Notes: generated from the letters alone by a model not told the origin. DNA of 64,000 nt from 66-474 sp039923855 (GCA_039923855.1 JBDTBW010000007.1:8189-72188), one strand, 5' to 3'; positions 1 through 8,639 are shown, counted from the first letter of the stretch. Translations and numbers: made by a program.

Positions 1-358
1 CCACCACACCGCTACTATGTTGCCTGGCTGCGTCCGTGGTGATGCCGGCATTGGCCACCCGCTGCCCAAAGGGAACGGTATTGATCACGCTTGCCGATTG
101 CACGCCGGGAATCGCGCGCAAACCGCTAATCACCCTGGCATTGAGATCGATCGCTTGTTGCGGATCGAAGCCCGTCAACTTGATCGTGCCCAGCGCGCTT
201 TCATCGATACCGCTGTCGATATGCATCAACGACAAACGATTGGCGATCAGGAAACAGGCATTGCACAACACCGCGCACGCCAGCGCTATTTCCAGCGCGA
301 TCAGCAAGGTGGCAAGCTTGTGTTTGCGCAATGCGGCAAGGATCGGCTTGATCTGCAT
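1..358 (-). CDS. FtsX/MacB-type ABC transporter permease (beta copy 2), partial at window edge
   Basis: Only the N-terminal 119 or so codons are inside the window. The protein begins MQIKPILAALRKHK, closely matching the start of the complete permease at 1845-3104, then has one hydrophobic segment (about residues 13-35) and the start of a periplasmic MacB_PCD-like core. I chose the ATG at 358 because GAGG lies 8 nt upstream and the start aligns with the paralogue; an in-frame ATG at 367 is possible. It lies 11 nt after the preceding permease stop, so it is probably the last or a late gene of the operon starting at 7258. Predicted role: inner-membrane permease of a MacB-like transporter; the substrate is unknown. 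Confidence 0.8.
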   Translation of the reverse strand, partial: MQIKPILAALRKHKLATLLIALEIALACAVLCNACFLIANRLSLMHIDSGIDESALGTIKLTGFDPQQAIDLNARVISGLRAIPGVQSASVINTVPFGQRVANAGITTDAARQHSSGVV

Positions 359-369
359 GTCGGTCATCC

Positions 370-1692
370 TCACAGCGTCTTCAATTGAAGGCTTGGCGCG
401 AGCCGACTGGCGCGCAGCGCGGGCAACGCGCCGGCCAGCAGGCTGACGGCGATCGACAGAACGAACGTGGTGAGGAACATCGAAACGTTCATATGCGCAA
501 GATCGGCGTACGGTGTGGGCTGACTGCGCACCAGCCTAAGGCCGACCATGGTCAGCAGCCAGCCACCGATGCCGCCCAATAAACCGATCAATCCCGCTTC
601 GACCAGACATTGCGCGAACACCGCGCTGCGGCTCGCGCCCAGTGCCCTGCGCACGCCGATCTCACCGCTGCGGCGCAGGAATTTCGCCAGTAGCAAGCCG
701 ACCGTGTTGAAAAGGCAGATTCCCAGGAACGCGAACGCCAGCCAGGATTGCATGCGCACATCGCTCGGCACCACGCCATTGAAATCCAGCCACTGCATCA
801 GTGTGCGCAAACGCGTGTCGGTGTACTTGAAGCGGCCCAGCGCCCTCTGCTCCCCGGCGTAGTGCTGCAGGAAATCGCGATAGGTGGTCACTTTCGACGG
901 CGCGCCGAGTTGCACCCACAGCGCGATCCAGACGCATGGCGCGTTTTCAAGGTGACCGGGCTTGTCCGGCGCGTGCCAGCAGGTGAATTGCAAGAAGTTG
1001 CCATCGTTGATTTCAAGGCCGGTATTGAAAGGCGTGAACACGTCTTCCGGCTTGCCGTAGAAATCGGAGGTGTCGCCATTGGCAAAACGTCCGCCGCGCA
1101 CGTCGTAAAAAAGCGGCGACGGACGCCACGGCGCCAATACGCCGACGATGTGTACGTCGGTGTCTTTCAGCCGCAGCGTGCGGCCAACGCTGTTGTGTCC
1201 AGCGAACAACTTGTCGTTGAGGTTGAATGAAATCACCGCAACGCGCGCGTGCTTCTCGTCGTCCTGCGCGCTCCAGCCATTGCCGTATTCGAATGGCACG
1301 TCGAACATCGGAAAGAAATCCGAAGTGGTGGACAGCATGTTCAACATAAGCGGCGGCAGGCTCGCATCCGGGGCGCGCACCTTGACCGAGCTGTTGACAA
1401 TCAACGCCTGGCGGCCGGCGCGATGCGCACTCCACAAATCCACCGCCGAGCGGTAATCCATCATGTCCAGCGGTTCCTTGTGGCTGCCCTGGTCGGTGGG
1501 ATCGGGATCTACCTGCGCATAGAACAGATGCGCGCTCCTACCCGGCAGCGGGTCGCCCGAGAGCAGGTGCATCACCGTGAGCGTGGTCATGCTTGCACCG
1601 ATGCCAACCGCGATCGCCAGCACCATCAACGCGGTCAGCACCGGATTGCGTTTCAGGCTGCGTACGGCGAGATCGAGGTAATAGCCGAACAT
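370..1692 (-). CDS. FtsX/MacB-type ABC transporter permease (alpha copy 2)
   Basis: A 440-aa membrane protein. It starts MFGYYLDLAVRSLKRNP, has an N-terminal TM (about 20-42), a long periplasmic MacB_PCD-like core (about 45-320) and three C-terminal TMs. The FtsX signature LLLAKFLRRSGEIGVRRALG follows the second TM. It is a clear paralogue of the 3242-4564 gene, with the same length, same start and shared motifs such as CVWIA.VQL and LRTLMQWLDF. Its frame stays open upstream to 2448, but that stretch crosses a REP pair and the neighbouring gene in another frame, so the start at 1692 is preferred. It should act with the operon ATPase; the substrate is unknown. Confidence 0.88.
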   Translation of the reverse strand: MFGYYLDLAVRSLKRNPVLTALMVLAIAVGIGASMTTLTVMHLLSGDPLPGRSAHLFYAQVDPDPTDQGSHKEPLDMMDYRSAVDLWSAHRAGRQALIVNSSVKVRAPDASLPPLMLNMLSTTSDFFPMFDVPFEYGNGWSAQDDEKHARVAVISFNLNDKLFAGHNSVGRTLRLKDTDVHIVGVLAPWRPSPLFYDVRGGRFANGDTSDFYGKPEDVFTPFNTGLEINDGNFLQFTCWHAPDKPGHLENAPCVWIALWVQLGAPSKVTTYRDFLQHYAGEQRALGRFKYTDTRLRTLMQWLDFNGVVPSDVRMQSWLAFAFLGICLFNTVGLLLAKFLRRSGEIGVRRALGASRSAVFAQCLVEAGLIGLLGGIGGWLLTMVGLRLVRSQPTPYADLAHMNVSMFLTTFVLSIAVSLLAGALPALRASRLAPSLQLKTL

Positions 1693-1713
1693 TCCAGTCC
1701 TCCCTTGTTCAAT

Positions 1714-1835
1714 CCCCTCTCCCTTCGGGAGAGGGTGCCGCGAAGCGGCGGGTGAGGGTTCGAACCCTGCGCGATGTTCCACAAGAATCGGACCCTCATC
1801 CGGCCCTTCGGGCCCCTTCTCCCGGAGGGAGAAGG
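1714..1835. repeat. REP pair, types T1 and T2 inverted
   Basis: Between two permease genes. The left half is a hairpin CCCTCTCCC-ttc-GGGAGAGGG with a GGGTGAGGGTTCG tail. The right half is the inverted partner ACCCTCATCCGGC...CTTCTCCC-gga-GGGAGAAGG. The two tails face each other across about 35 bp. This is the same arrangement as the pairs at 4590, 8443, 10905, 46281 and 48988, and resembles BIME-type REP doublets. Confidence 0.85.
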
Positions 1836-1844
1836 GAAATTCGC

Positions 1845-3104
1845 TCACACCGACCGCGTTGCCTCCACCGGCGGCACGTTGGAGGCGCGGCGGGCGGGCA
1901 CGAACACCGCGCCCTGCCCCAGCACCAACATCGCCAGCACACCGGTCAGCACGTACCACAACGGGATGCGGGTCATTTCGAAATAGCCCATCAGCAACAG
2001 GTTCAGGCCGATCGCGAGCACGATGCCGATCACCACCCCTGCGCCGGCGATCATCAGGTTTTCGATCTGGAAGTAATGCAGGATGTCGAGCTTGCGCGCG
2101 CCCAATGCGCGGCGCACGCCGATCTGTTTGCGCCGCTGGCCGACCCAGAAACTGGTCAAACCCACGATGCCGGCCGCGGTGACGCATAACAGGATCAGGC
2201 ACACCACGCCCATCAGGATCGCCATGCCGCGGTCGGCGCGGTAGGCGTGCGCGCGCAGCTCGGCGAACGAGCGGATGCCGTTGACGCCGTCGCTGTCGCC
2301 ATAGATCACGCGCATCGGATTGGCGGCGAACAACGCGGTGCGCGCGTCGCGCATCGCGGCATCCAGCCGCCCGGATTTGGCGCGTATCGCGTAGCGCGAA
2401 TAGTTCCCGTCCAGCCGGGTGGGGATCAACACCGAGTTCCAAACCCATTCATTGGCCCATGTGTCCACGCTCGGCACCTGCATGCGCGCGACGATGCCGA
2501 TGATGGTGCTGGGCTTGTCGCGATCAATATAGAACGCCTTGCCGAGCGCGTCGCCGTGCGGAAACAATTTGCCGGCGAGATCTTTGGTCACGATCACGAT
2601 CGGCGGCACGTCCTGGCCGCGCGCACCCATGTGATGGACATCGCCGGCGTTGAAATCGCGCCCCGCAATCAGGCGCAGGCCCAAGGTCTTGATCATCCGC
2701 TCGTCGCCGAAGTACAACGCGGCATGCGTGGTTTCGTTCTGTTGCGCGGGTTTCAAGCCGATGCCGGTAGTCCAGCTCGAATTGATCAGCGGCAGCGAGT
2801 TGATGGCAATGGCCGATTGCACGTCCGGCAACTGCCGCAGCGCTTGCACATCGGTGCGCTGCAGCGCGTCCAGCTTCTCGATCGAGGCCGCGTCGTCGCC
2901 GGTCGGCGCGCCGACCCAGATCTGGCTGACCATGAAAAGATTGTTTTCGTCGATGCCGGTCGGGCGATTTATCCGCTCGATACGATGGCCGATGATGAAG
3001 ATCGCGTTGCACACGATCGCCAGCGTCAACGCGATCTGCAGTGCGATCAACACCACGCCGGCCTTGTGCTTGCGCAATGCGGAAAGAATGGGGTGCAGAG
3101 TCAT
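1845..3104 (-). CDS. FtsX/MacB-type ABC transporter permease (beta copy 1)
   Basis: A 419-aa permease. It starts MTLHPILSALRKHKAG, has TM1 at about 15-38, a periplasmic core with MacB_PCD features (SAIAINSLPL, GRDFNAGDV, GIVARMQVP) and three C-terminal TMs with the FtsX motif RRKQIGVRRALGARK. The open frame continues upstream to 3854, but only as a shadow of the alpha permease; ATG 3104 follows a REP hairpin and fits the beta paralogue. It pairs with the alpha permease at 3242-4564, a two-subunit unit that is repeated downstream as alpha2/beta2. The substrate cannot be read from sequence. Confidence 0.88.
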   Translation of the reverse strand: MTLHPILSALRKHKAGVVLIALQIALTLAIVCNAIFIIGHRIERINRPTGIDENNLFMVSQIWVGAPTGDDAASIEKLDALQRTDVQALRQLPDVQSAIAINSLPLINSSWTTGIGLKPAQQNETTHAALYFGDERMIKTLGLRLIAGRDFNAGDVHHMGARGQDVPPIVIVTKDLAGKLFPHGDALGKAFYIDRDKPSTIIGIVARMQVPSVDTWANEWVWNSVLIPTRLDGNYSRYAIRAKSGRLDAAMRDARTALFAANPMRVIYGDSDGVNGIRSFAELRAHAYRADRGMAILMGVVCLILLCVTAAGIVGLTSFWVGQRRKQIGVRRALGARKLDILHYFQIENLMIAGAGVVIGIVLAIGLNLLLMGYFEMTRIPLWYVLTGVLAMLVLGQGAVFVPARRASNVPPVEATRSV

Positions 3105-3138
3105 GGCGATGAATCCTTGTTGCAACGTCGTTGAAAGT

Positions 3139-3208
3139 CCCCCCTCACCCGCCAAGCGCTGTGCGTTTGTCTCCCTCTCCCCCGTGGGGAGAGGGTTGGG
3201 GTGAGGGG
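3139..3208. repeat. REP palindrome, single T1 unit
   Basis: Intercistronic hairpin CCCTCTCCCCC-gt-GGGGAGAGGG, bordered by CCCCTCACCC on the left and GGGGTGAGGGG on the right, so the outer ends also pair. It sits between the alpha1 and beta1 permease genes. On the mRNA it could cap or stabilise upstream transcript; this is inference from REP behaviour in other bacteria. Confidence 0.8.
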
Positions 3209-3241
3209 ACCATGCGTGTCGTTCGAAACCATGCGCGTCGC

Positions 3242-4564
3242 TCAATTCGATTTCAGTTGCCACGCCGGCTGCACGGTCGAAGCCCGGAAAGTGGGATACA
3301 GCGCGGCCAGCAGGGTTGCGATCACGGCGACTACCAGCGTGAGCGCGAGCAGCGAAAAATCGAGCCGCGCCAGCGAAGCGATGTCTTTCGGCATCACCAA
3401 CCCGACGCTGGCGACGCCAACGCCGGTCAGCAGCACGCCAATCACGCCACCGGCCACGCCGACGATGCCGGCCTCGGTGAGGAACTGCGCGTAGATCGCG
3501 CGACGCGGCGCGCCCAGCGCGCGGCGCACCGCGATCTCGCCGCTGCGGCGCAGGAACTTGGCCAGCAGCAGGCCAACCGTGTTGACCAGACACACGATCA
3601 GCAAACCCAGCGCGACCAACAATGAGACCTTGGTATCGCTCGGCACGACGTGTTCGAAATCCAGCCAATCCATGAGACCGCGCAGGCGGTTGTTGGCCGG
3701 CCAGTTCCGGTAGTGGGCGTGCGCGTAGCCCGTCAGATAATTCTGATAACGCTGCACCGCGGCCGCGTCGTCGAGTTGCACCATGTAAGCGATCCAGATG
3801 CAATCGGAATGCTGCAAGCCGACAAAGCCCGCCTCTTTCTGCATCTGCGTGCAATTGGTGTTGCCGTTGTTGGGCATGCCCGCCGCGATCGCGGTGTTGA
3901 ACGGCAGGAACAGGTCTTCGCCGTCACCGTTGAAACCGCCGGTGTTGACCACGTCGTAAAATTGCGGCTGCGGATTCCAGTCGCCGAGCACGCCGGCCAC
4001 GCGGTAATCGCGGCCTTCGATGTCGATGGTCTTGCCGACGCTGTTGCCGCCGTTGAACACCTTGTCATTGAGCGAACCGCTGATCACCAGGGCCTGCGCG
4101 CGGTGCGCGTCGTCGTCCGCGCTCCAGCCGCTGCCGTATTTGAACGGGATGTCCAGCATCGGGAAGAATTCGGAGAACACGCCGTGTCCGGTGGCATTGA
4201 TCGGATGCTTGCCGGGATCGGCCGGTACCACTGACGGCGTGACCTGATACATCGCCGATTGCAATGTGGCGCGGTGATCGCGCATCAACGCCAACGCATC
4301 GGCGTAGTCCAGCGCGTCCGGCGGCCCCTTGCCGGCGTCGGGATCGACCGGGCCGCGCGGGGCATTCGGCCCCCACATGTCGATCTGCGGCACGAAAAGT
4401 TTCGACGATTTCCACGGAATCGGATCGCCCGACACCGCGCGAAACACCGAGTACGTGGTCATCGACGCGGCCACGCCGAAGGCGATGGTCAGCACCATCA
4501 AGGCGGTGAGGCCGGGGCTGCGCTTCAGGCTGCGCAGCGCGAGCTCAAGGTAGTAGGAAAACAT
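3242..4564 (-). CDS. FtsX/MacB-type ABC transporter permease (alpha copy 1)
   Basis: A 440-aa membrane protein starting MFSYYLELALRSLKRSPGL. It has TM1 at about 18-40, a periplasmic MacB_PCD domain (about 45-320) with several cysteines (NCTQM, SDCIW), and three C-terminal TMs carrying LLLAKFLRRSGEIAVRRALG. It is the first permease after the adaptor, the ATPase and a small exported protein. The MacAB/ABC3 family couples cytoplasmic ATP hydrolysis to periplasmic movement of peptides, antibiotics or lipids; nothing here specifies which. Near-identical motifs in the 370-1692 gene show a tandem duplication. Confidence 0.9.
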   Translation of the reverse strand: MFSYYLELALRSLKRSPGLTALMVLTIAFGVAASMTTYSVFRAVSGDPIPWKSSKLFVPQIDMWGPNAPRGPVDPDAGKGPPDALDYADALALMRDHRATLQSAMYQVTPSVVPADPGKHPINATGHGVFSEFFPMLDIPFKYGSGWSADDDAHRAQALVISGSLNDKVFNGGNSVGKTIDIEGRDYRVAGVLGDWNPQPQFYDVVNTGGFNGDGEDLFLPFNTAIAAGMPNNGNTNCTQMQKEAGFVGLQHSDCIWIAYMVQLDDAAAVQRYQNYLTGYAHAHYRNWPANNRLRGLMDWLDFEHVVPSDTKVSLLVALGLLIVCLVNTVGLLLAKFLRRSGEIAVRRALGAPRRAIYAQFLTEAGIVGVAGGVIGVLLTGVGVASVGLVMPKDIASLARLDFSLLALTLVVAVIATLLAALYPTFRASTVQPAWQLKSN

Positions 4565-4589
4565 TGTCGATCACTCCTTCGCTTTGAGT

Positions 4590-4724
4590 CCCTCTCCCGC
4601 CGGGAGAGGGGTTGGGGTGAGGGTTCGGGACTGCCGAAAGAAAAATCTCGCACGGACGTTGCCAACCGCGAAAAACCGAACCCTCATCCGCCGCTTCGCG
4701 GCACCTTCTCCCGTAGGGAGAAGG
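4590..4724. repeat. REP pair, types T1 and T2 inverted
   Basis: The left hairpin CCCTCTCCC-gcc-GGGAGAGGG has the tail TTGGGGTGAGGGTTCGG. The right inverted partner is CCGAACCCTCATCCG...ACCTTCTCCC-gta-GGGAGAAGG. It fills the gap between the small exported protein gene and the alpha1 permease on the minus-strand transcript. Confidence 0.85.
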
Positions 4725-4730
4725 AAATAC

Positions 4731-5042
4731 TCACCCTTTACTCGCGCGCGTGGCTTTCATTCCGAACGAGTAATACGGCATGTCGAGCGCGATGCCACCA
4801 CCGGCCATGCCTGCGCCGTTGCCGGACTGGGCCGCCTCCGGCGCGTGGTGACGCAGCGCATCGAGTTGTTCGCGCGTGGGACGCACGGTGATCGCCGGCA
4901 GCGTCTGGATCGTTTCCACCGCCGCGGCCGGCGCGGTGTCCGTTTTGGCCGCCGCCGTGTTGGCCCAGGCACGGATGCCGGCGACGCCGGCGCACGCGAT
5001 CAGGAACGATGCTGCGAATGTCAATGTCTTGCGGATGTTCAT
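4731..5042 (-). CDS. Small exported protein of unknown function in the ABC operon
   Basis: A 103-aa protein not assigned to a family. Residues 1-27 look like a Sec signal peptide (MNIRKTLTFAASFLIACAG...AWA). The mature part is Ala-rich, with a central PAITVRPTREQLDALR segment and a C-terminus rich in Gly and Met (GAGMAGGGIALDMPYYSFGMK). The ATG at 5042 has AGAGGAAA 6 nt upstream, better than a start further upstream at 5063. It lies 62 nt after the ATPase gene and before four permeases, so it may be a periplasmic accessory of this transporter; that is inference from position. Confidence 0.7.
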   Translation of the reverse strand: MNIRKTLTFAASFLIACAGVAGIRAWANTAAAKTDTAPAAAVETIQTLPAITVRPTREQLDALRHHAPEAAQSGNGAGMAGGGIALDMPYYSFGMKATRASKG

Positions 5043-5104
5043 GGCGTTTCCTCTTGTCTGCACCGCCGCACGGGATGAACCCGCGCGGTCGTTGGTGGTC
5101 CGGA

Positions 5105-5830
5105 TCAGGCGCGCGCCGGAAGGATTTCGGCGTGCGCGGATTGCGCGTGGAAGCGCGGTTCCTCGGCGATGTCGACTTCCTGGCCGTCGATGATGTGCAC
5201 GTTGCGTTGCGCGCGCGCGGCCAGTTCCGCGTCGTGGGTGACCATCACGATCGTGGCGCCGTCGCGGTGGATGTCCTCGATCAGTTCCAGCACGCTGCGC
5301 GCCATTTGCGTGTCGAGGTTTCCGGTGGGTTCGTCGGCGAGCAGCAATCGCGGGGAACCCGCCAGCGCTCGGGCAATCGCCACGCGCTGCTGCTGACCGC
5401 CGGAAAGTTCGGCCGGATAGTGCTTGGCGCGCGAGGCAAGGCCGACGCGTTCCAGCGCGTCCATGATCCGCTGCTTGCGCTCGGCGGCTTTCATGCCGCG
5501 ATAACGCAACGGCACCTCGACGTTGTCGTACACGTTGAGGTCGGGAATCAGGTTGAACGCCTGGAAGATGAAACCGATCTTCTCGTTGCGGATTTTCGAG
5601 CGCGCGTTATCGTTCAACTGGCTGACTTCGATGCCGTCCAGGTGATACTCGCCGCCGCTGAAGGTTTCCAACAATCCGGCGATGGTGAGGAAGGTGGTCT
5701 TGCCGGAACCCGACGGCCCGGTGACGGCGACGAACTCGCCCTCTTTCACGTCGATGTTGAAATCGCGCAGCGCGTAGGTCTCCACCACTTCGGTGCGGTA
5801 AACCTTGGAGAGATGGGTCATCTTGAGCAT
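5105..5830 (-). CDS. ABC transporter ATPase, MacB/LolD type
   Basis: A 241-aa nucleotide-binding subunit. Walker A is GPSGSGKT (about 38-45), the Q-loop is FIFQAFNLIPDLNVYDNVEVPL, the signature is LSGGQQQRVAIARAL, Walker B is LLLADEPTGNLD and the H-loop is VMVTHD. AAGGAAA lies 6 nt before ATG 5830. These features place it in the o228/MacB-LolD group of lipoprotein and peptide exporters. It is separate from the permeases, so it presumably serves the alpha/beta permease pairs together with the adaptor encoded just upstream. A G-rich inverted repeat lies between it and the adaptor gene. Confidence 0.93.
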   Translation of the reverse strand: MLKMTHLSKVYRTEVVETYALRDFNIDVKEGEFVAVTGPSGSGKTTFLTIAGLLETFSGGEYHLDGIEVSQLNDNARSKIRNEKIGFIFQAFNLIPDLNVYDNVEVPLRYRGMKAAERKQRIMDALERVGLASRAKHYPAELSGGQQQRVAIARALAGSPRLLLADEPTGNLDTQMARSVLELIEDIHRDGATIVMVTHDAELAARAQRNVHIIDGQEVDIAEEPRFHAQSAHAEILPARA

Positions 5831-5898
5831 GGTGGTTTCCTTGTCGAAAGTTTTTGTTTGAGGTGAGATTCGCGGAGTGAAGTTATGGTCTAGATCGT

Positions 5899-5980
5899 GG
5901 TGGAAATAGGAAATGGGAAATCAAAGTAGTCATAGAGTCATTGCGTTACGCCCATTTCCCATTTCCCACTATCCACTCCC
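5899..5980. repeat. Family D G-rich inverted repeat, empty form (D1)
   Basis: The left arm (5899-5921) reads GGTGGAAATAGGAAATGGG on plus. The right arm (5952-5980) is C-rich on plus, its complement beginning CGGGAGTGGATAGTGGGAAA. The arms are inverted around a spacer of about 30 bp. The right arm begins 3 bp beyond the adaptor stop codon. The same GGGAAGTGGGAAATAGG-like arms recur at 21430-21870 and 24775-24890. Confidence 0.65.
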
Positions 5981-5983
5981 GCG

Positions 5984-7258
5984 CTAGCCGCTGATCGCCA
6001 CGCGCGGCGCGCCCCTGAAACTGTCGGTGCCGGAGATCACGATGCGATCGCCTTCCTTCAGACCCGACAGGATTTCGACCTTGTCGATGCTGCTGGCGCC
6101 GGCGCGGATCGGCGTTTTCATGGCGATGCCGTCGCGCACCACGTAGGCGTAGTTGCCGCCGGATTCGTCGATGAAGGAACCGCGCGCCACCGTCAGCACG
6201 TTGTCGCGCTTGTCCAGCACGATACGCACCGACAGGCGCTGGTTCTGGCGCAGGTTCTCCGGCTTCTCGCCGACGAAGCGCACCCGCGCCGCCACTTCGC
6301 CGTTGACCACTTCCGGCGAGATCGCGCTGACCACACCTTTCCAATCGTTGCCGTTGCCGGAAATCGCCGCCGGCATGCCGACGCCCAGATCGCGCGCGAA
6401 ACTTTCCGGCACCGTCACCTCCACTTCCAGCGCGGACAGGTCGATCACGGACAGCAATTGCGCATCCTTGGCGACGGTGGCGCGCGGCGCCACGAACAAC
6501 TGGCCGACCTGGCCGTTGACCGGCGAGCGCACGTTCAAGTCATCGACCTGGCGTTGCAGATCCTTGACCAGCAGCAACTGGCGCTCGTGCGCGAGTTTCT
6601 TGGATTCGATGTCGAAGTTCAGGCTGGAACTGTCCAGGCCGAGATCGGCGCCGGCATGCTTGAACGTGATCTGCGCCTTTTCCAGTGCATCCTGCGCATG
6701 GGCAACTTCCATCTGCGCCACGGCGCCATTGGCGAACGCCTGCTGGTTGCGCTGCAAATCGGTTTCTGCAGTCTTCTCGTCGATGGCGGCGTTGTCGTGT
6801 GCCTTCTGCAATTCCAGACGCTGCTTGCGCGCGTCGATCTGCGCGCGCTGGTAATCCACTTCCAGCGCGTCGGCATTGGACTGCTCCTGCGCCAGTTTGT
6901 TGGTGAGTTCCGGGCTGTCGACCACGGCTAGCGCTTGGCCCTTTTTCACCGTGTCGCCGGCGTGTATCGCGAGCGTCACCGCACCGGTGGCGGGCGCGTA
7001 CAGGGTCGGGCTGACCGCGGCGACCACCTTGCCGTCGGCGGCGATGTCGCGCACGAACGGGCCACGCTGCACGATGGCGAATTCCAGACGCGAGCCGCTG
7101 ACCGATGCGCCGGCAGAGAACAAACGCAACGCGCCTGGCGCCAGCCACGCCAGCAGCGCCAGCACGACCAAGCCCGCACCGATCAGGATCGCCCGCCGTT
7201 TGCGGTTGGGTCTGATCTCGACCAGGCGGTCGGTGGCGGAGGTGTCGCGGATGGCCAT
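5984..7258 (-). CDS. Periplasmic adaptor (HlyD/MacA-type membrane fusion protein)
   Basis: A 424-aa protein with a short cytoplasmic N-terminus, one TM (about 23-45), a split biotinyl-lipoyl domain (TGAVTLAIHAGDTVKKGQALAVVDSPEL and NVRSPVNGQVGQLFVAPRATVAKD), a long alpha-hairpin coiled coil between them (about 125-230) and C-terminal beta-barrel and membrane-proximal domains. AGGAAG lies 9 nt before the ATG. It is the first gene of the minus-strand operon and should link the inner-membrane permeases to an outer-membrane channel encoded elsewhere. No peptidase or TolC gene is nearby. Confidence 0.9.
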   Translation of the reverse strand: MAIRDTSATDRLVEIRPNRKRRAILIGAGLVVLALLAWLAPGALRLFSAGASVSGSRLEFAIVQRGPFVRDIAADGKVVAAVSPTLYAPATGAVTLAIHAGDTVKKGQALAVVDSPELTNKLAQEQSNADALEVDYQRAQIDARKQRLELQKAHDNAAIDEKTAETDLQRNQQAFANGAVAQMEVAHAQDALEKAQITFKHAGADLGLDSSSLNFDIESKKLAHERQLLLVKDLQRQVDDLNVRSPVNGQVGQLFVAPRATVAKDAQLLSVIDLSALEVEVTVPESFARDLGVGMPAAISGNGNDWKGVVSAISPEVVNGEVAARVRFVGEKPENLRQNQRLSVRIVLDKRDNVLTVARGSFIDESGGNYAYVVRDGIAMKTPIRAGASSIDKVEILSGLKEGDRIVISGTDSFRGAPRVAISG

Positions 7259-7387
7259 GCTGTTCGCTTCCTGTGCAACCGCATCAGTGCGATCACACAG
7301 GGCTTACTGCAATCGCGGTGCCAATCGGAACCATCGCGCAAACCGCATCGTATCAAGGGTTTGCGAGGAATGCGCGCGATGGGAAGG

Positions 7388-7444
7388 TGTCCGCGGACAG
7401 CGCGCGGACAGATGCACTCTTCTCCTTCCCCTTCAAGGGGAAGG
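7388..7444. promoter_or_regulatory. Two hairpins between the adaptor and aldo/keto reductase genes
   Basis: A perfect 8-bp inverted repeat, TGTCCGCG (7388-7395) and CGCGGACA (7403-7410), lies about 130 bp upstream of the adaptor start. A second hairpin, CCTTCCCC...GGGGAAGG (7424-7444), lies just past the end of the reductase gene. The second could end reductase transcription, although the minus strand lacks a good T-run; the first could be an operator. Roles are guesses. Confidence 0.35.
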
Positions 7445-7447
7445 CTT

Positions 7448-8419
7448 TTACGCCAGCACGGCGTCGATCCGGCGCATCACCGCGTCATCGAACTTGTCGA
7501 CCACATCCAGCGCCCCGAAGTTTTCTTCCAGTTGCGAAACCCTGGTCGCCCCCAGCATCACGGTGGAAACATGCGGGTTCTTGAGGCACCAGGCGAGCGC
7601 AAATTGCGCGGGCGACGCGCCGAGATCTTTGGCGATCGGCAACAGCTTGTCGACGCGCGCGAGATCGGCGCGTCCTTCCGGCGACTCGAGGCGTTCGCGC
7701 AACCATTCATAGCCGCGCGTGGCCAGCCGCGAACCTTGCGGAATGCCTTGGCTGTACTTGCCGGTCAGCACGCCCGACGCCAGCGGCGACCAGATCGTGA
7801 TGCCCATGCCGAACGCCTTGTACAACGGCGCGTATTCGATCTCGACCCGCTCACGCTGCAGCAGGTTGTATTGCGGCTGCTCCATCGTCGGCGCGTGCAG
7901 ATGGTGCTCCTGTGCGATCGCGTGCGCTTCGCGGATGCTTTCCGCCGGCCATTCCGAAGTACCCCAGTACAACACCTTGCCCTGCCGGATCAGCGTGTCC
8001 ATCGTCCACACGGTTTCGCCGATCGGCGTGTCGGGGTCGGGGCGGTGACAAAAGTACAAATCGAGATACTCCACGCGCAGCCGCTGCAAGGCCTGATGAC
8101 AGGCATCGAAAACATGTTTGCGCGACAGGCCTTTCTGCGTCGGCGCCGGATCATTCGCCGATCCGAAATAAACCTTGCTGGACACGCACCAGGAATCGCG
8201 CGGAAAGCGCAGATCGGCGAGCGCGTCGCCCATGATCTTCTCCGCTTCGCCACGCGAATAGACTTCCGCGTTGTCGAAGTAGTTGACGCCGTGATCGTAG
8301 GCGCAGGCGATGAGTTCGCGCGCGGCCTTGCGATCGACCGCGGTGCCGAAGGTGACCCATGCGCCGAACGACAGCGCGGACACAGACAGACCGGACGAAC
8401 CGAGGCGGCGGTATTGCAT
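7448..8419 (-). CDS. Aldo/keto reductase, Kv-beta-like
   Basis: A 323-aa NADPH-dependent TIM-barrel oxidoreductase. It starts MQYRRLGSSGLSVSALSFG and carries the catalytic residues in FDNAEVYSRG (Asp, Tyr), SSKVYFG (Lys) and YFCHRPDPDTP (His); the cofactor segment is WSPLASGVLTGKY. GLSRKHV, RPDPDTP and YWGTSEW resemble voltage-gated potassium channel beta-subunit AKRs more than diketogulonate reductases. It probably reduces reactive aldehydes; the physiological substrate is unknown. It is transcribed alone, with a REP pair upstream. Confidence 0.9.
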   Translation of the reverse strand: MQYRRLGSSGLSVSALSFGAWVTFGTAVDRKAARELIACAYDHGVNYFDNAEVYSRGEAEKIMGDALADLRFPRDSWCVSSKVYFGSANDPAPTQKGLSRKHVFDACHQALQRLRVEYLDLYFCHRPDPDTPIGETVWTMDTLIRQGKVLYWGTSEWPAESIREAHAIAQEHHLHAPTMEQPQYNLLQRERVEIEYAPLYKAFGMGITIWSPLASGVLTGKYSQGIPQGSRLATRGYEWLRERLESPEGRADLARVDKLLPIAKDLGASPAQFALAWCLKNPHVSTVMLGATRVSQLEENFGALDVVDKFDDAVMRRIDAVLA

Positions 8420-8442
8420 GGCGTGCTCCGAATAAAGTAGTG

Positions 8443-8577
8443 CCCCTCTCCCTCTGGGAGGGGTCGGGGTTAGAGTTCGGCTGGAACAGTACCTTCAGCT
8501 TGACGCAAATCTGCTTAACCGCGCAAGGTCGTACCCTCATCCGGCGCTGCGCGCCACCTTCTCCCGAAGGGAGAAGG
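8443..8577. repeat. REP pair, types T1 and T2 inverted
   Basis: The left unit is CCCCTCTCCC-tct-GGGAGGGG with a degenerate tail; the right unit is ACCCTCATCCGGC...ACCTTCTCCC-gaa-GGGAGAAGG. It lies in the divergent region between the reductase and the GDT1-family gene. The right end contributes a GAGAAGG that could act as ribosome-binding site for an upstream start of the next gene. Confidence 0.82.
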
Positions 8578-8639
8578 ATGACGTCATGTCGTCTTCGATC
8601 ACATTGCGCACAGCGCACACCGGCATTTACGCTGCCGCC

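Noticed and set aside
1693..2448. N-terminal extension of the alpha2 permease to 2448
   Set aside because: It runs through a REP pair and another frame of the beta1 permease; the paralogue at 3242-4564 starts at the equivalent of 1692.
3105..3854. N-terminal extension of the beta1 permease to 3854
   Set aside because: It is a shadow of the alpha1 permease gene; family start motif and aligned paralogue support 3104.
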